From the NCBI GenBank assembly GCA_027858865.1, contig JAQIBW010000026.1:1-18238 (forward strand): DNA of 18,238 bases, in the 5' to 3' direction. Under the pieces are notes generated by a model, which had not been told where the DNA came from, did not search any database, and saw only the letters and a program-made list of their open reading frames with translations. How positions within the stretch are numbered: the stretch's first letter is position 1; the number at the start of each line of letters is the position of its first letter. The DNA comes from Sulfurimonas sp. GTDB taxonomy: Bacteria; Campylobacterota; Campylobacteria; Campylobacterales; Sulfurimonadaceae. The translations under genes were made by a program, and so were the position numbers. Below, one piece after another: positions 6,977 to 13,707 of the stretch.

Positions 6977-7728
6977 AAAAAATACTACTTATAGCCATAC
7001 TAACAACGCAGTACCTTTTTGCACTCGTGTCAATCACTCCTGTTGAGCTTGGTGAAAAACCAGGACTGTCAGGAAAATTTGAAGCAGGTCTTGAGACAAA
7101 AAGAGGAAATACCGACAAAGACAATTACAAAGCTTCTCTAAGGGTTAATTATGACAACAATGAAAGTTATGTAATATGGGGAGAGTTTTCCGGTGAGTAT
7201 GGCGAATCAAACTATGTAAAAGATACAAATAAAGCTTTTTCACATCTCAGATATATTCACTCGCTTACCAATGATGAAAACTTAAGATATGAACTTTTTG
7301 CACAACTTGAAAGTGATGAATTTAGACAAATAAACAGCAGAACTTTAGGCGGTGCAGGATTAAGATATAGGGTATTCAACTCTTTAAAAAATGGTAAAGG
7401 TTTTTTCGGATTAGGTAGCTTTTATGAAAAGATAGAATATAACAATCCTCAGATAAACCCTAGTGAAGACAACGTAAGACTAAATTCATATCTTGCTTAC
7501 AGAATTGATATTTCTGATATGTCAACATTTTCATATGTCCTGTACTATCAACCGAAGGTGGATGATTACACAGATTATATTGTTTCAAATCAACTTGAGC
7601 TAAAACTTCATATATTAAAAAAGCTATTTTTAAAACTAAATGTCACATTGGATGAAGACAGTAATCCACCAATAGGTGTAAAGAAAACTGATTTTACTCA
7701 AACAACAACATTCGTTTTTGATTTTTGA
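6973..7728 (+). CDS. DUF481 family outer-membrane protein
   Basis: A 251-residue exported protein with signal peptide M-K-K-I-L-L-I-A-I-L-T-T-Q-Y-L-F-A. The mature part starts with 'S-G-K-F-E-A-G-L-E-T-K-R-G-N-T', the typical opening strand of DUF481 (YdiY-like) proteins. Alternating strands follow, and the chain ends in an aromatic residue (F-V-F-D-F), consistent with an outer-membrane beta barrel. Function is unknown. Coupling with mscS by a 4-nt overlap suggests an envelope-stress or osmotic role, which is inference. The last 31 nt are antisense to the end of the convergent MFS gene. Confidence 0.8.
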   Translation: MKKILLIAILTTQYLFALVSITPVELGEKPGLSGKFEAGLETKRGNTDKDNYKASLRVNYDNNESYVIWGEFSGEYGESNYVKDTNKAFSHLRYIHSLTNDENLRYELFAQLESDEFRQINSRTLGGAGLRYRVFNSLKNGKGFFGLGSFYEKIEYNNPQINPSEDNVRLNSYLAYRIDISDMSTFSYVLYYQPKVDDYTDYIVSNQLELKLHILKKLFLKLNVTLDEDSNPPIGVKKTDFTQTTTFVFDF

Positions 7729-8810
7729 GACCAAAGATATAAAGACCAAGATGCCATAAGCGCGATAATAGCCGCACTTAAAAAGAGGTATCTTGGGAAC
7801 AACTCATACATATAACCTGCATAAAGAGCGCCAACAAACCCACCTAAACCATAAGTAATCCCTGAGAAAAACTGCTGAGCTAAAGACTGATGCTTATAGA
7901 GATGAAACAGATAACTGATAGCCGCAGAATGAAATAGTGCAAAACTAAGCGCGTGAAGTGTTTGTGAGAAAAATAAAACGGTAAGGTTCTGTGGAAATAA
8001 AAATAGTAGGAACCATCTTATGGCTGTTACAGAAGTTGTAATCTGCAAAATCAAAAGCAAGTTTCTACGTAAAAGTTTTCCCTGAAAAAAAAGCATAAAT
8101 ATCTCGGCTAAAACACCAAAACTCCATAGATATATAGTCATATCCATGCTTATACCATAATCAGTTTCATAGATGGTAAAGAAGTTGTAAAAAGCTCCAA
8201 AACTAACTTGCATCAGGGTAAGACCTGCCCATAACTTCCAGTCTGCTAACAGGCTAATATCATTGTGTATCTCTTCAGATTTTGAACTACTTGCATCTGC
8301 CTTTTTTGCAATCACAAAAGCTACTATAGCAGTTAAAAAGGTTAAGACTAAAAGGTAGTTTAGAGCGATATTTGCACTACTTAAGAACTTAACCAGAACA
8401 AGGGCAACAAGGACAAAACCCACAGAACCAAAGAGTCTAATTTTTCCATATCTCTCTTTACCGATAGTCTTTAAAGAGATAACTTCAATGTATGGCAGAA
8501 CTAGACTAAGACCGATGCCAAGACCTATATTGGAAGCTAAAAGTTTATAAAAGTTATCTATAGCAAAGTAAAAAGCAACACTGCTAAAGAGCATGATAAC
8601 TACAGCGATGTTAAAACTTTTTATATTAAGTTTTAAACCCCTTGTAAACGCAAAAGGAAGTATAAATCTAACCAATGGTCCGGCTGCGAAGATTATTCCA
8701 ATATCACTGGCAGAGTAACCGGCCATTGACAGAACCTTCGGCATAAAGATTATATAGACCCCGATAATGGCAAAATAAAAAAAGTAAAAAGAAGCTAATA
8801 GTATTGGCAT
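7698..8810 (-). CDS. Major facilitator superfamily transporter (MFS_1-like / HcaT-type)
   Basis: A 370-residue inner-membrane protein with about twelve hydrophobic segments in two halves separated by a charged loop (about residues 170-190, K-K-A-D-A-S-S-S-K-S-E-E). The N-terminus 'F-Y-F-F-Y-F-A-I-I-G-V-Y' and the motif 'Y-G-K-I-R-L-F-G-S-V-G-F' match the MFS_1-like group that includes phenylpropionate and nucleoside permeases. The substrate is unknown. AAGGGG (8826-8821 on this strand) lies upstream of ATG at 8810, with a TATAAT box at 8847-8842. It is encoded alone, and its 3' end overlaps the DUF481 coding sequence by 31 nt. Confidence 0.8.
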   Translation of the reverse strand: MPILLASFYFFYFAIIGVYIIFMPKVLSMAGYSASDIGIIFAAGPLVRFILPFAFTRGLKLNIKSFNIAVVIMLFSSVAFYFAIDNFYKLLASNIGLGIGLSLVLPYIEVISLKTIGKERYGKIRLFGSVGFVLVALVLVKFLSSANIALNYLLVLTFLTAIVAFVIAKKADASSSKSEEIHNDISLLADWKLWAGLTLMQVSFGAFYNFFTIYETDYGISMDMTIYLWSFGVLAEIFMLFFQGKLLRRNLLLILQITTSVTAIRWFLLFLFPQNLTVLFFSQTLHALSFALFHSAAISYLFHLYKHQSLAQQFFSGITYGLGGFVGALYAGYMYELFPRYLFLSAAIIALMASWSLYLWSQKSKTNVVV

Positions 8811-8841
8811 TTTAGTGATAACCCCTTGATATAATTCAATA

Positions 8842-8847
8842 ATTATA
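8842..8847 (-). promoter_or_regulatory. -10 box of the MFS gene
   Basis: TATAAT on the minus strand, about 31 nt before the ATG at 8810, followed by a G-rich Shine-Dalgarno (AAGGGG). No clear -35. Confidence 0.4.
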
Positions 8848-8865
8848 GCAGACTAATATGTTATA

Positions 8866-8897
8866 GTTACGTAACAAAATAGCACAACATATATAAT
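8866..8897 (+). promoter_or_regulatory. Promoter and palindrome of the PAS/chemoreceptor operon
   Basis: TATAAT at 8892-8897 predicts transcription from about 8904, right at the Shine-Dalgarno. A perfect 10-bp palindrome GTTACGTAAC (8866-8875) lies at the -35 position, where a regulator could bind. The regulator is unknown. Confidence 0.45.
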
Positions 8898-8902
8898 AAC
8901 TT

Positions 8903-8912
8903 AGGAGGGGGA
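8903..8912 (+). promoter_or_regulatory. G-rich Shine-Dalgarno of the PAS gene
   Basis: AGGAGGGGGA precedes the ATG at 8919 and decides this start over ATG 8931. It carries the only run of five G I noticed in the window. It can pair over 10 bp with the loop of the hairpin at 10915-10959, covering the whole ribosome binding site. Confidence 0.6.
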
Positions 8913-8918
8913 CATTTC

Positions 8919-9404
8919 ATGCTCAAGGAAATGAAAGAAGAAGACTTTATAGTATCTAAAACGGATTTAAAGGGACGTCTTACATATACAAATAAAATAT
9001 TTATGGATATGGCAGATTATACGGAAGAAGAGTTACTAGGTAAGCCTCACAATATTGTTCGTCACCCTGATATGCCAAAAGCGGTATTTCACTATCTATG
9101 GGAAACGATAGCAAAAGAAGAAGAGGTCTTCGCCTTTGTAATCAATAAAACAAAAAATGGCGATGCTTACTGGGTATATGCAAATGTAACAGCTTCGTTG
9201 GATGAAAAAGGCAACATCATTGGTTACTACTCTGTCAGAAGAAAACCAAATCCTAAAGCTCTTGACATCTTCATACCTCTGTATAAAAAAATGCTAGAAG
9301 TTGAAAAGATTAGCGGAGTTGATTCTTCATTTAATGTTTTAACAGATATTTTACAAGAAAAAGGAGTAGGCTACGATGAATTTATTATCGCTATTCAAGA
9401 ATAA
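8919..9404 (+). CDS. Aer-type PAS sensor protein, CetB-like
   Basis: A 161-residue cytoplasmic protein with one PAS domain (about 10-110) and a helical tail (about 112-161). The string N45-I-V-R-H-P-D51-M-P, with W61 and W85, matches the FAD-binding PAS domain of the aerotaxis sensor Aer, so it probably senses redox or energy state through FAD. In Campylobacter jejuni, energy taxis is split between a PAS protein (CetB) and a membrane chemoreceptor (CetA); the same arrangement is seen here. The stop codon lies 29 nt inside the chemoreceptor gene, so the two are translationally coupled and probably act as a complex. The start at 8919 has AGGAGG 10 nt upstream. FAD binding is inferred from motif similarity only. 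Confidence 0.85.
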   Translation: MLKEMKEEDFIVSKTDLKGRLTYTNKIFMDMADYTEEELLGKPHNIVRHPDMPKAVFHYLWETIAKEEEVFAFVINKTKNGDAYWVYANVTASLDEKGNIIGYYSVRRKPNPKALDIFIPLYKKMLEVEKISGVDSSFNVLTDILQEKGVGYDEFIIAIQE

Positions 9405-10812
9405 TCAAGCCATTTTACTTTTTGTTGCGCTTGTAGCTGTCGCAATATTTGGTTTAGTTAGTGCAAACTATATTTTAAGTGCAATTATAATTGTAATCTT
9501 AATAATCTCACTTTTTGTCCCTTCTACTTCAACATCAAAGGACGAAACAGAGATTTCTCAATCGATGTTTAGAGTTATCATAAATGCGTCATCAGGTAAG
9601 CTTGAAGACCGTGTAACACATATTCCTGATGATGGTTCATCCCTTTCAGCTCGTGCATGGGCTTTAAATGATTTACTAGATCAACTCGAAGCTTTTATGC
9701 GAGATACTGAGACAACAATAGAATATGCTGCTGTTGGAAAGACCTATAGAAAGACATATCCTGAAGGTCTGCATGGAATCTTCCGTCGAACATCCCAAAG
9801 TCTTAACCGTGCTATTTCTTCTATTGCTAGTGGTTATGAAACAAAGATTAGAGGGGAACTTGGTCATAGTCTAAGTACTTTAGGTGGTGGTGTTAGTTCA
9901 GGTCTAACTGTGATTCAAGAAGACATTAAGTCTTCTCAAGCAAATTCTACTGAAATCGTTGAAGTTGCTCAAAAAACGGCAGAAGAATCATCAAAAAGTT
10001 TAAGCAGTGTTGTAGAAATCGGTGAAAGACTAAGCAACTTAGTTGACCTTATAGCATCTAGTCATGAGGGGATTGTAAGCCTTGAACAACGTTCAAAAGA
10101 GATTTCTGAAGTTGTTAACTTGATTAAAGATATTGCGGATCAAACAAATTTACTTGCTCTTAATGCTGCCATAGAAGCTGCTCGTGCAGGTGAACATGGT
10201 CGTGGGTTTGCCGTTGTTGCAGATGAAGTTCGTAAACTTGCAGAACGTACGCAAAAAGCTACAAATGAGATAGAGATAAATATCTCAACTCTTCAACAAG
10301 ATGCAAACGACATGAGAAGCAACTCTGATAATATTTCTGATATAGCACAAAGCTCAACTGATGTTATACATGAGTTTGAGAGTACGTTTTCAGAACTAAA
10401 CTCTTTAGCTGAACACTCATCACATGCAGCAATTCAGATTCAAAATCGTCTATTTACAACTCTTGTGAAAGTTGATCATATTGTCTTTAAGTCTAATGCT
10501 TACTCGACTGTTTTAGAATCAGATAAAGATGCAGTATTTGCAGATCATAAAAACTGTCGTATGGGTAAATGGTACTTTGGCATCGGTCAAGAAAGATTTG
10601 GGCACACTAAAGCATTTAAAGAGATGGATGCTCCGCATGAAGCAGTTCACAACTCGGTATTTAAAAACTTAGAGTTTGTAAAAAATGACACAACTCTAAA
10701 GTTTGAAAATCCAAAAATCATTGTTAAGAACTTTACAACTATGGAAGAATCTTCTAAAGAGCTTTACACAAAACTCGACCATATGCTAGAGGAGTTTAAT
10801 GCTAAGAGTTAA
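9376..10812 (+). CDS. Membrane chemoreceptor with C-terminal CZB zinc-binding domain, CetA-like
   Basis: Methyl-accepting chemotaxis protein of 478 residues. A hydrophobic hairpin (about 12-50) leaves almost no periplasmic domain, so its input must come from inside or from the partner PAS protein. A HAMP-like and linker region (about 60-155) leads to the signalling domain; the kinase-control tip lies near 252-297, with D-Q-T-N-L-L-A-L-N-A-A-I-E-A-A-R. A CZB domain closes the protein with the expected zinc ligands H368, C394 (N-C-R-M-G-K-W-Y), H421 and H425 (P-H-E-A-V-H). Known CZB receptors such as Helicobacter TlpD respond to zinc, pH or hypochlorite. AAGGAG at 9361-9366 supports the start, which lies inside the PAS gene. 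Combining a CetA-like hairpin, a separate PAS partner and a CZB domain is unusual. Confidence 0.88.
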   Translation: MNLLSLFKNNQAILLFVALVAVAIFGLVSANYILSAIIIVILIISLFVPSTSTSKDETEISQSMFRVIINASSGKLEDRVTHIPDDGSSLSARAWALNDLLDQLEAFMRDTETTIEYAAVGKTYRKTYPEGLHGIFRRTSQSLNRAISSIASGYETKIRGELGHSLSTLGGGVSSGLTVIQEDIKSSQANSTEIVEVAQKTAEESSKSLSSVVEIGERLSNLVDLIASSHEGIVSLEQRSKEISEVVNLIKDIADQTNLLALNAAIEAARAGEHGRGFAVVADEVRKLAERTQKATNEIEINISTLQQDANDMRSNSDNISDIAQSSTDVIHEFESTFSELNSLAEHSSHAAIQIQNRLFTTLVKVDHIVFKSNAYSTVLESDKDAVFADHKNCRMGKWYFGIGQERFGHTKAFKEMDAPHEAVHNSVFKNLEFVKNDTTLKFENPKIIVKNFTTMEESSKELYTKLDHMLEEFNAKS

Positions 10813-10826
10813 TATATTATATTTAC

Positions 10827-10853
10827 TTGACATTAACTTATACTTATTATAAT
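10827..10853 (+). promoter_or_regulatory. Consensus-like sigma70 promoter downstream of the chemoreceptor
   Basis: TTGACA (10827-10832) and TATAAT (10848-10853) are both exact matches, with a slightly short 15-nt spacer. It is the only promoter here with an obvious -35 box. The predicted start is near 10860 and no open reading frame follows at once, so it would make a short untranslated RNA ending at the hairpin at 10915-10959. Confidence 0.5.
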
Positions 10854-10859
10854 ACCACA

Positions 10860-10963
10860 TCTCAATTGTGTTTTCCCCTTTCATGAACGAGAAAATATAC
10901 TCCTATAAATTTTTAAACAGACCAAGTTACTTCCCCCTTTTTTTTGACTTGGTCTGTTTTATC
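10860..10963 (+). ncRNA. Candidate small RNA with a C/U-rich terminator loop (RepG-like)
   Basis: About 100 nt between a consensus-like promoter and a strong hairpin ending in TTTT, with no coding potential seen. It contains two C/U-rich stretches: TTTTCCCCTTTC (10871-10882), flanked by a weak 5-bp stem TTTTC/GAAAA, and TTCCCCCTTTTTTTT in the loop of the final hairpin. In Helicobacter pylori the sRNA RepG uses a C/U-rich terminator loop to bind a G-repeat in the leader of a chemoreceptor mRNA. Here the loop can pair with the G-rich Shine-Dalgarno of the adjacent PAS/chemoreceptor operon. Transcription has not been shown; it could be only that operon's 3' UTR. Confidence 0.4.
10915..10959 (+). 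terminator. Hairpin with perfect 13-bp stem and C/U-rich loop
   Basis: The arms AAACAGACCAAGT (10915-10927) and ACTTGGTCTGTTT (10947-10959) are exactly complementary and enclose a 19-nt loop, TACTTCCCCCTTTTTTTTG. The 3' arm runs into TTTT (10957-10960), as in an intrinsic terminator. It would end transcription from the chemoreceptor operon and from the promoter at 10827. The loop is unusually long and one-sided in composition for a simple terminator. Confidence 0.65.
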
Positions 10964-10972
10964 CTCCACCTT

Positions 10973-10978
10973 TATGAT
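10973..10978 (+). promoter_or_regulatory. -10 box of the radical SAM gene
   Basis: TATGAT lies 11 nt before the ATG at 10990, leaving a leader of about 5 nt and no Shine-Dalgarno. It is close to leaderless. Confidence 0.35.
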
Positions 10979-10989
10979 AAACTTCTAAA

Positions 10990-12489
10990 ATGATAATACT
11001 AACAACTTTAAACTCAAGATATACTCACTCTTCTATTGGCCTTAGATATTTATATGCAAATTTAAAAGAACTACAAAACCAATCAAAGATACTAGAATTT
11101 AGTATCAACGATGCTCTCCAAACCATTGCAGAAAAGCTACTTATTCACTCTCCTAAGATTATTGGTATCGGTGTTTATATCTGGAATGCAACAGAGGTAC
11201 ATGAACTTCTACACATCATTAAAAAAATATCTCCAGATACAAAAATAATCCTTGGCGGTCCCGAAGTTACGCATGAACCTTTTAGAGTAAACTTTAACGA
11301 AGCAGACTTTATCATCCAAGGTGAAGGAGATATAGCTTTTTATGAATTATGTAGAGATATACTGAACAAAAAATCTATACAAAACAAAATCATAAAAATG
11401 TCTCTTCCCTCACTAAAGAAGGTTGCTCTTCCTTATGAATACTACACAGATGATGACATACAAAATCGATACCTCTATGTAGAAGTCTCACGTGGCTGTC
11501 CTTTTGAGTGTGAGTTTTGTCTCTCTTCAATGGATGAAAAAGTTAGAGCATTTGAGCTAGATGCAGTCTTGGTAGAGTTTGAAAAATTATGGAACAGAGG
11601 AGCTAGAAACTTCAAGTTTGTAGATAGAACATTTAATCTAAATATGATGACTGCAAACAAGATACTGGACTTCTTTTTAGCAAAAGAACCTCCATATTTT
11701 GCACACTTTGAGGTAATCCCCGATCACTTTCCATCTTCTATAAAAGAAAAAATAAAACTATTCCCACACGGCGCTTTGCAACTTGAAATTGGAATCCAGA
11801 CGCTAAATCCTGAGATTGCCAACAACATCTCAAGACAACTGAAACTTGATAAAATCAAAGAGAACATTAGATTCTTAGAAAATGAGACGCATGCACATAT
11901 TCATCTAGATTTAATCGTAGGTCTTCCAGGTGAGTCACTAGAGAGTTTTGGGGCAAATCTAGATGAGTTAGTAAGTCTGAGTAGCTGTGAGATACAAATA
12001 GGTATACTTAAAAAACTCTCTGGTACTTTCATCAACAGACATGATATAGAGCACGGTATGGTCTATAGTGATGTACCACCCTATGATATATTAAAGAACG
12101 CAAAACTTACTTTTAATGATATTCAGATTATGAAGAGGTTTGCAAGATTTTGGGACCTAACATACAATAGTGGTAACTTCAAAAAGAGTGTTCCGCTGCT
12201 TTGGAAAGGTTCAACAGAAGTTTTTAAAAATTTCTACGACTTTAGTGCATGGATGTACACTCAAACAGACTCCACTTGGAAAATCTCACTTCAGAGATTG
12301 GGAGAACTTCTTTTTTCATATCTAAAGGATGTTAAACAAATTGATCCTGAGCTAATAGCTTCTGTGATGCTAGAAGATATGATGAAACTAAAGGGAAGAG
12401 CTATTCCAGCCTACTTAAAGCCTTTCAGTAAAAGCTTTACTACAGATGCTAAGAGTGGAACAGCAGGGTTTAACAAAAGACAAACTTAA
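10990..12489 (+). CDS. B12-binding-type radical SAM protein (DUF4080 group)
   Basis: A 499-residue cytoplasmic enzyme that binds a 4Fe-4S cluster and S-adenosylmethionine for radical chemistry. The N-terminal 130 residues form a cobalamin-binding-like Rossmann domain (I-I-G-I-G-V-Y-I-W-N, I-I-L-G-G-P-E-V-T-H-E-P, I-I-Q-G-E-G-D). The classical D-x-H-x-x-G cobalamin motif is not evident, so B12 binding is unproven. The radical SAM domain starts at about 160 with C170-P-F-E-C174-E-F-C177, the three cluster ligands, and has D-L-I-V-G-L-P-G-E further on. The C-terminal third (about 360-480) matches the helical DUF4080 extension. The substrate is unknown. It converges on the chemoreceptor gene with a 4-nt overlap and appears to have its own promoter. 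Confidence 0.85.
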   Translation: MIILTTLNSRYTHSSIGLRYLYANLKELQNQSKILEFSINDALQTIAEKLLIHSPKIIGIGVYIWNATEVHELLHIIKKISPDTKIILGGPEVTHEPFRVNFNEADFIIQGEGDIAFYELCRDILNKKSIQNKIIKMSLPSLKKVALPYEYYTDDDIQNRYLYVEVSRGCPFECEFCLSSMDEKVRAFELDAVLVEFEKLWNRGARNFKFVDRTFNLNMMTANKILDFFLAKEPPYFAHFEVIPDHFPSSIKEKIKLFPHGALQLEIGIQTLNPEIANNISRQLKLDKIKENIRFLENETHAHIHLDLIVGLPGESLESFGANLDELVSLSSCEIQIGILKKLSGTFINRHDIEHGMVYSDVPPYDILKNAKLTFNDIQIMKRFARFWDLTYNSGNFKKSVPLLWKGSTEVFKNFYDFSAWMYTQTDSTWKISLQRLGELLFSYLKDVKQIDPELIASVMLEDMMKLKGRAIPAYLKPFSKSFTTDAKSGTAGFNKRQT

Positions 12490-13598
12490 CGTCTATTTGC
12501 TTTTTCTTCTACCAACATTGAACTAAGAAGTGTTACTACTTTTTTAGAAGCTTCTTCTGCTTTGTTGAAGAATGTCATAACATTATCACTCTCTTTAGTA
12601 CAACTACCTTTTTTAACACACTCAACAGCTTTTTGAATGTTTTCATGAACATCTTTATGTGGAGTAGCCAATCTACTGTAACTAGAACATTCGCTAAAAT
12701 TTTCTTTGCCTTTTCCTGTATGGTACCACTTACCTAAACGACACTCTGTATCACTTTTAAAGTCACTTGCAACTTCACCCCTAAAAACAGTTTTATAACC
12801 ATTTGCTTTAAAGATAAGATGATCAAGCTTACTAAGAATGATAAATATAGAGTTACCTATATCTTTACTCTCTTGCTCTATCGCTGTAGCATTATCCGCG
12901 AGAGCATGCATCTCTGTACTAAAAACATCCATAGAACCTATCGAGCTTTGAGACAGCTCTTCCATAGCTTTTGAGTGTTCATGCACTTCTTGAGTATTTT
13001 GTTTTAAACTCTGTACAGTTATCTCTACTTCACTTGTAGCTTTTTGTGTACGTTCAGCAAGTTTTCTTACCTCATCAGCAACAACTGCAAACCCACGACC
13101 ATGTTCACCCGCACGAGCAGCTTCTATGGCAGCATTAAGAGCAAGTAAGTTTGTTTGGTCTGAAATATCTTTAATAAGATTGATAACATCAGAGATGCTT
13201 ACAACATTCTCATTTAAAATACTTACCTGATCAAATGTGCTTGTAATATGCCCAAGAAGTTCACTCGATGTACTATGTAACTTGTCTAACTCTTCATTCA
13301 CTTTTACAGTAAATTCTTTATTTTTATCTTCATTTGAATCTAACAATTCAAGAGTTCTTAGATTTTCTTCTAAGTCACCTCTAATCTCTCCAAGATCGCT
13401 ATCACAGCCATTTATAAGACCATTGGTAAGAGATCGAGTCAACTCAGCCATTACCTTTTCATTTCTATGTGAAGAATTCTCTTTTTTCAAATCTTCTATT
13501 TCTAAATTTAATAATTTTAAATCTGTTTCAAGAGTTACTATACGCTTATCTTTTTCTTTGAGTGCTAATCGCATTTCTTTACTTTTGTTAAATAACAT
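12486..13598 (-). CDS. Soluble TlpD-like chemoreceptor with CZB domain (copy 1)
   Basis: Methyl-accepting chemotaxis protein of 370 residues without a membrane segment, so it should signal from the cytoplasm to CheA/CheW. An N-terminal coiled coil (about 5-50) leads to the signalling domain (about 115-220, tip D-Q-T-N-L-L-A-L-N-A-A near 147-157). A C-terminal CZB domain has ligands H260, C286 (E-C-R-L-G-K-W-Y), H314 and H318 (P-H-K-D-V-H). It resembles Helicobacter pylori TlpD, a soluble CZB receptor. Three further cysteines, C304, C327 and C333, match positions in the paralogue at 16372-17496 but not in the membrane receptor. Residues 134-216 are identical in the two paralogues. The ribosome binding site AGAGG lies upstream on this strand. 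It is divergent from lapG. Confidence 0.9.
   Translation of the reverse strand: MLFNKSKEMRLALKEKDKRIVTLETDLKLLNLEIEDLKKENSSHRNEKVMAELTRSLTNGLINGCDSDLGEIRGDLEENLRTLELLDSNEDKNKEFTVKVNEELDKLHSTSSELLGHITSTFDQVSILNENVVSISDVINLIKDISDQTNLLALNAAIEAARAGEHGRGFAVVADEVRKLAERTQKATSEVEITVQSLKQNTQEVHEHSKAMEELSQSSIGSMDVFSTEMHALADNATAIEQESKDIGNSIFIILSKLDHLIFKANGYKTVFRGEVASDFKSDTECRLGKWYHTGKGKENFSECSSYSRLATPHKDVHENIQKAVECVKKGSCTKESDNVMTFFNKAEEASKKVVTLLSSMLVEEKANRR
12955..13163 (-). repeat. Inverted-repeat arm 1 inside chemoreceptor copy 1
   Basis: This DNA is nearly identical, in reverse orientation, to 16807-17015. Two tracts are exact: 53 nt (13111-13163 with 16807-16859) and 52 nt (12955-13006 with 16964-17015). 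The identity includes third codon positions, so it is more than protein conservation. Confidence 0.85.
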
Positions 13599-13629
13599 TT
13601 TTAAACCTCTAATATAATCACATTAATTG

Positions 13630-13663
13630 ATTATATATAAGATAAGCTTAAATTATCTATAAT
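13630..13663. promoter_or_regulatory. Divergent promoter region between chemoreceptor and lapG
   Basis: TATAAT on the minus strand (13635-13630) serves the leftward chemoreceptor. TATAAT on the plus strand (13658-13663) could serve lapG. Between them, AGATAA (13640-13645) and TTATCT (13653-13658) form a perfect inverted repeat with 7-nt spacer that touches the lapG-side box. A regulator bound there could affect both directions. Confidence 0.4.
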
Positions 13664-13695
13664 AACTTGTTAGATTTATGTCAGATTACTTTAGA

Positions 13696-13701
13696 TATAA
13701 T
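13696..13701 (+). promoter_or_regulatory. Second -10 box, immediately before the lapG start
   Basis: TATAAT lies 6 nt before ATG 13708, the preferred lapG start, predicting a leaderless transcript. The upstream box at 13658-13663 would instead give a transcript that includes ATG 13678. Confidence 0.4.
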
Positions 13702-13707
13702 CGACTT

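Noticed and set aside
13237..13617. Open frame on the plus strand opposite the start of soluble chemoreceptor copy 1
   Set aside because: It is antisense to a clear chemoreceptor, is Ser/Phe-rich as expected of a shadow frame, and has no ribosome binding site.
13678..13707. ATG 13678 as the lapG start
   Set aside because: It would place ten extra residues before a normal signal peptide; ATG 13708 fits better, though the upstream start cannot be excluded.
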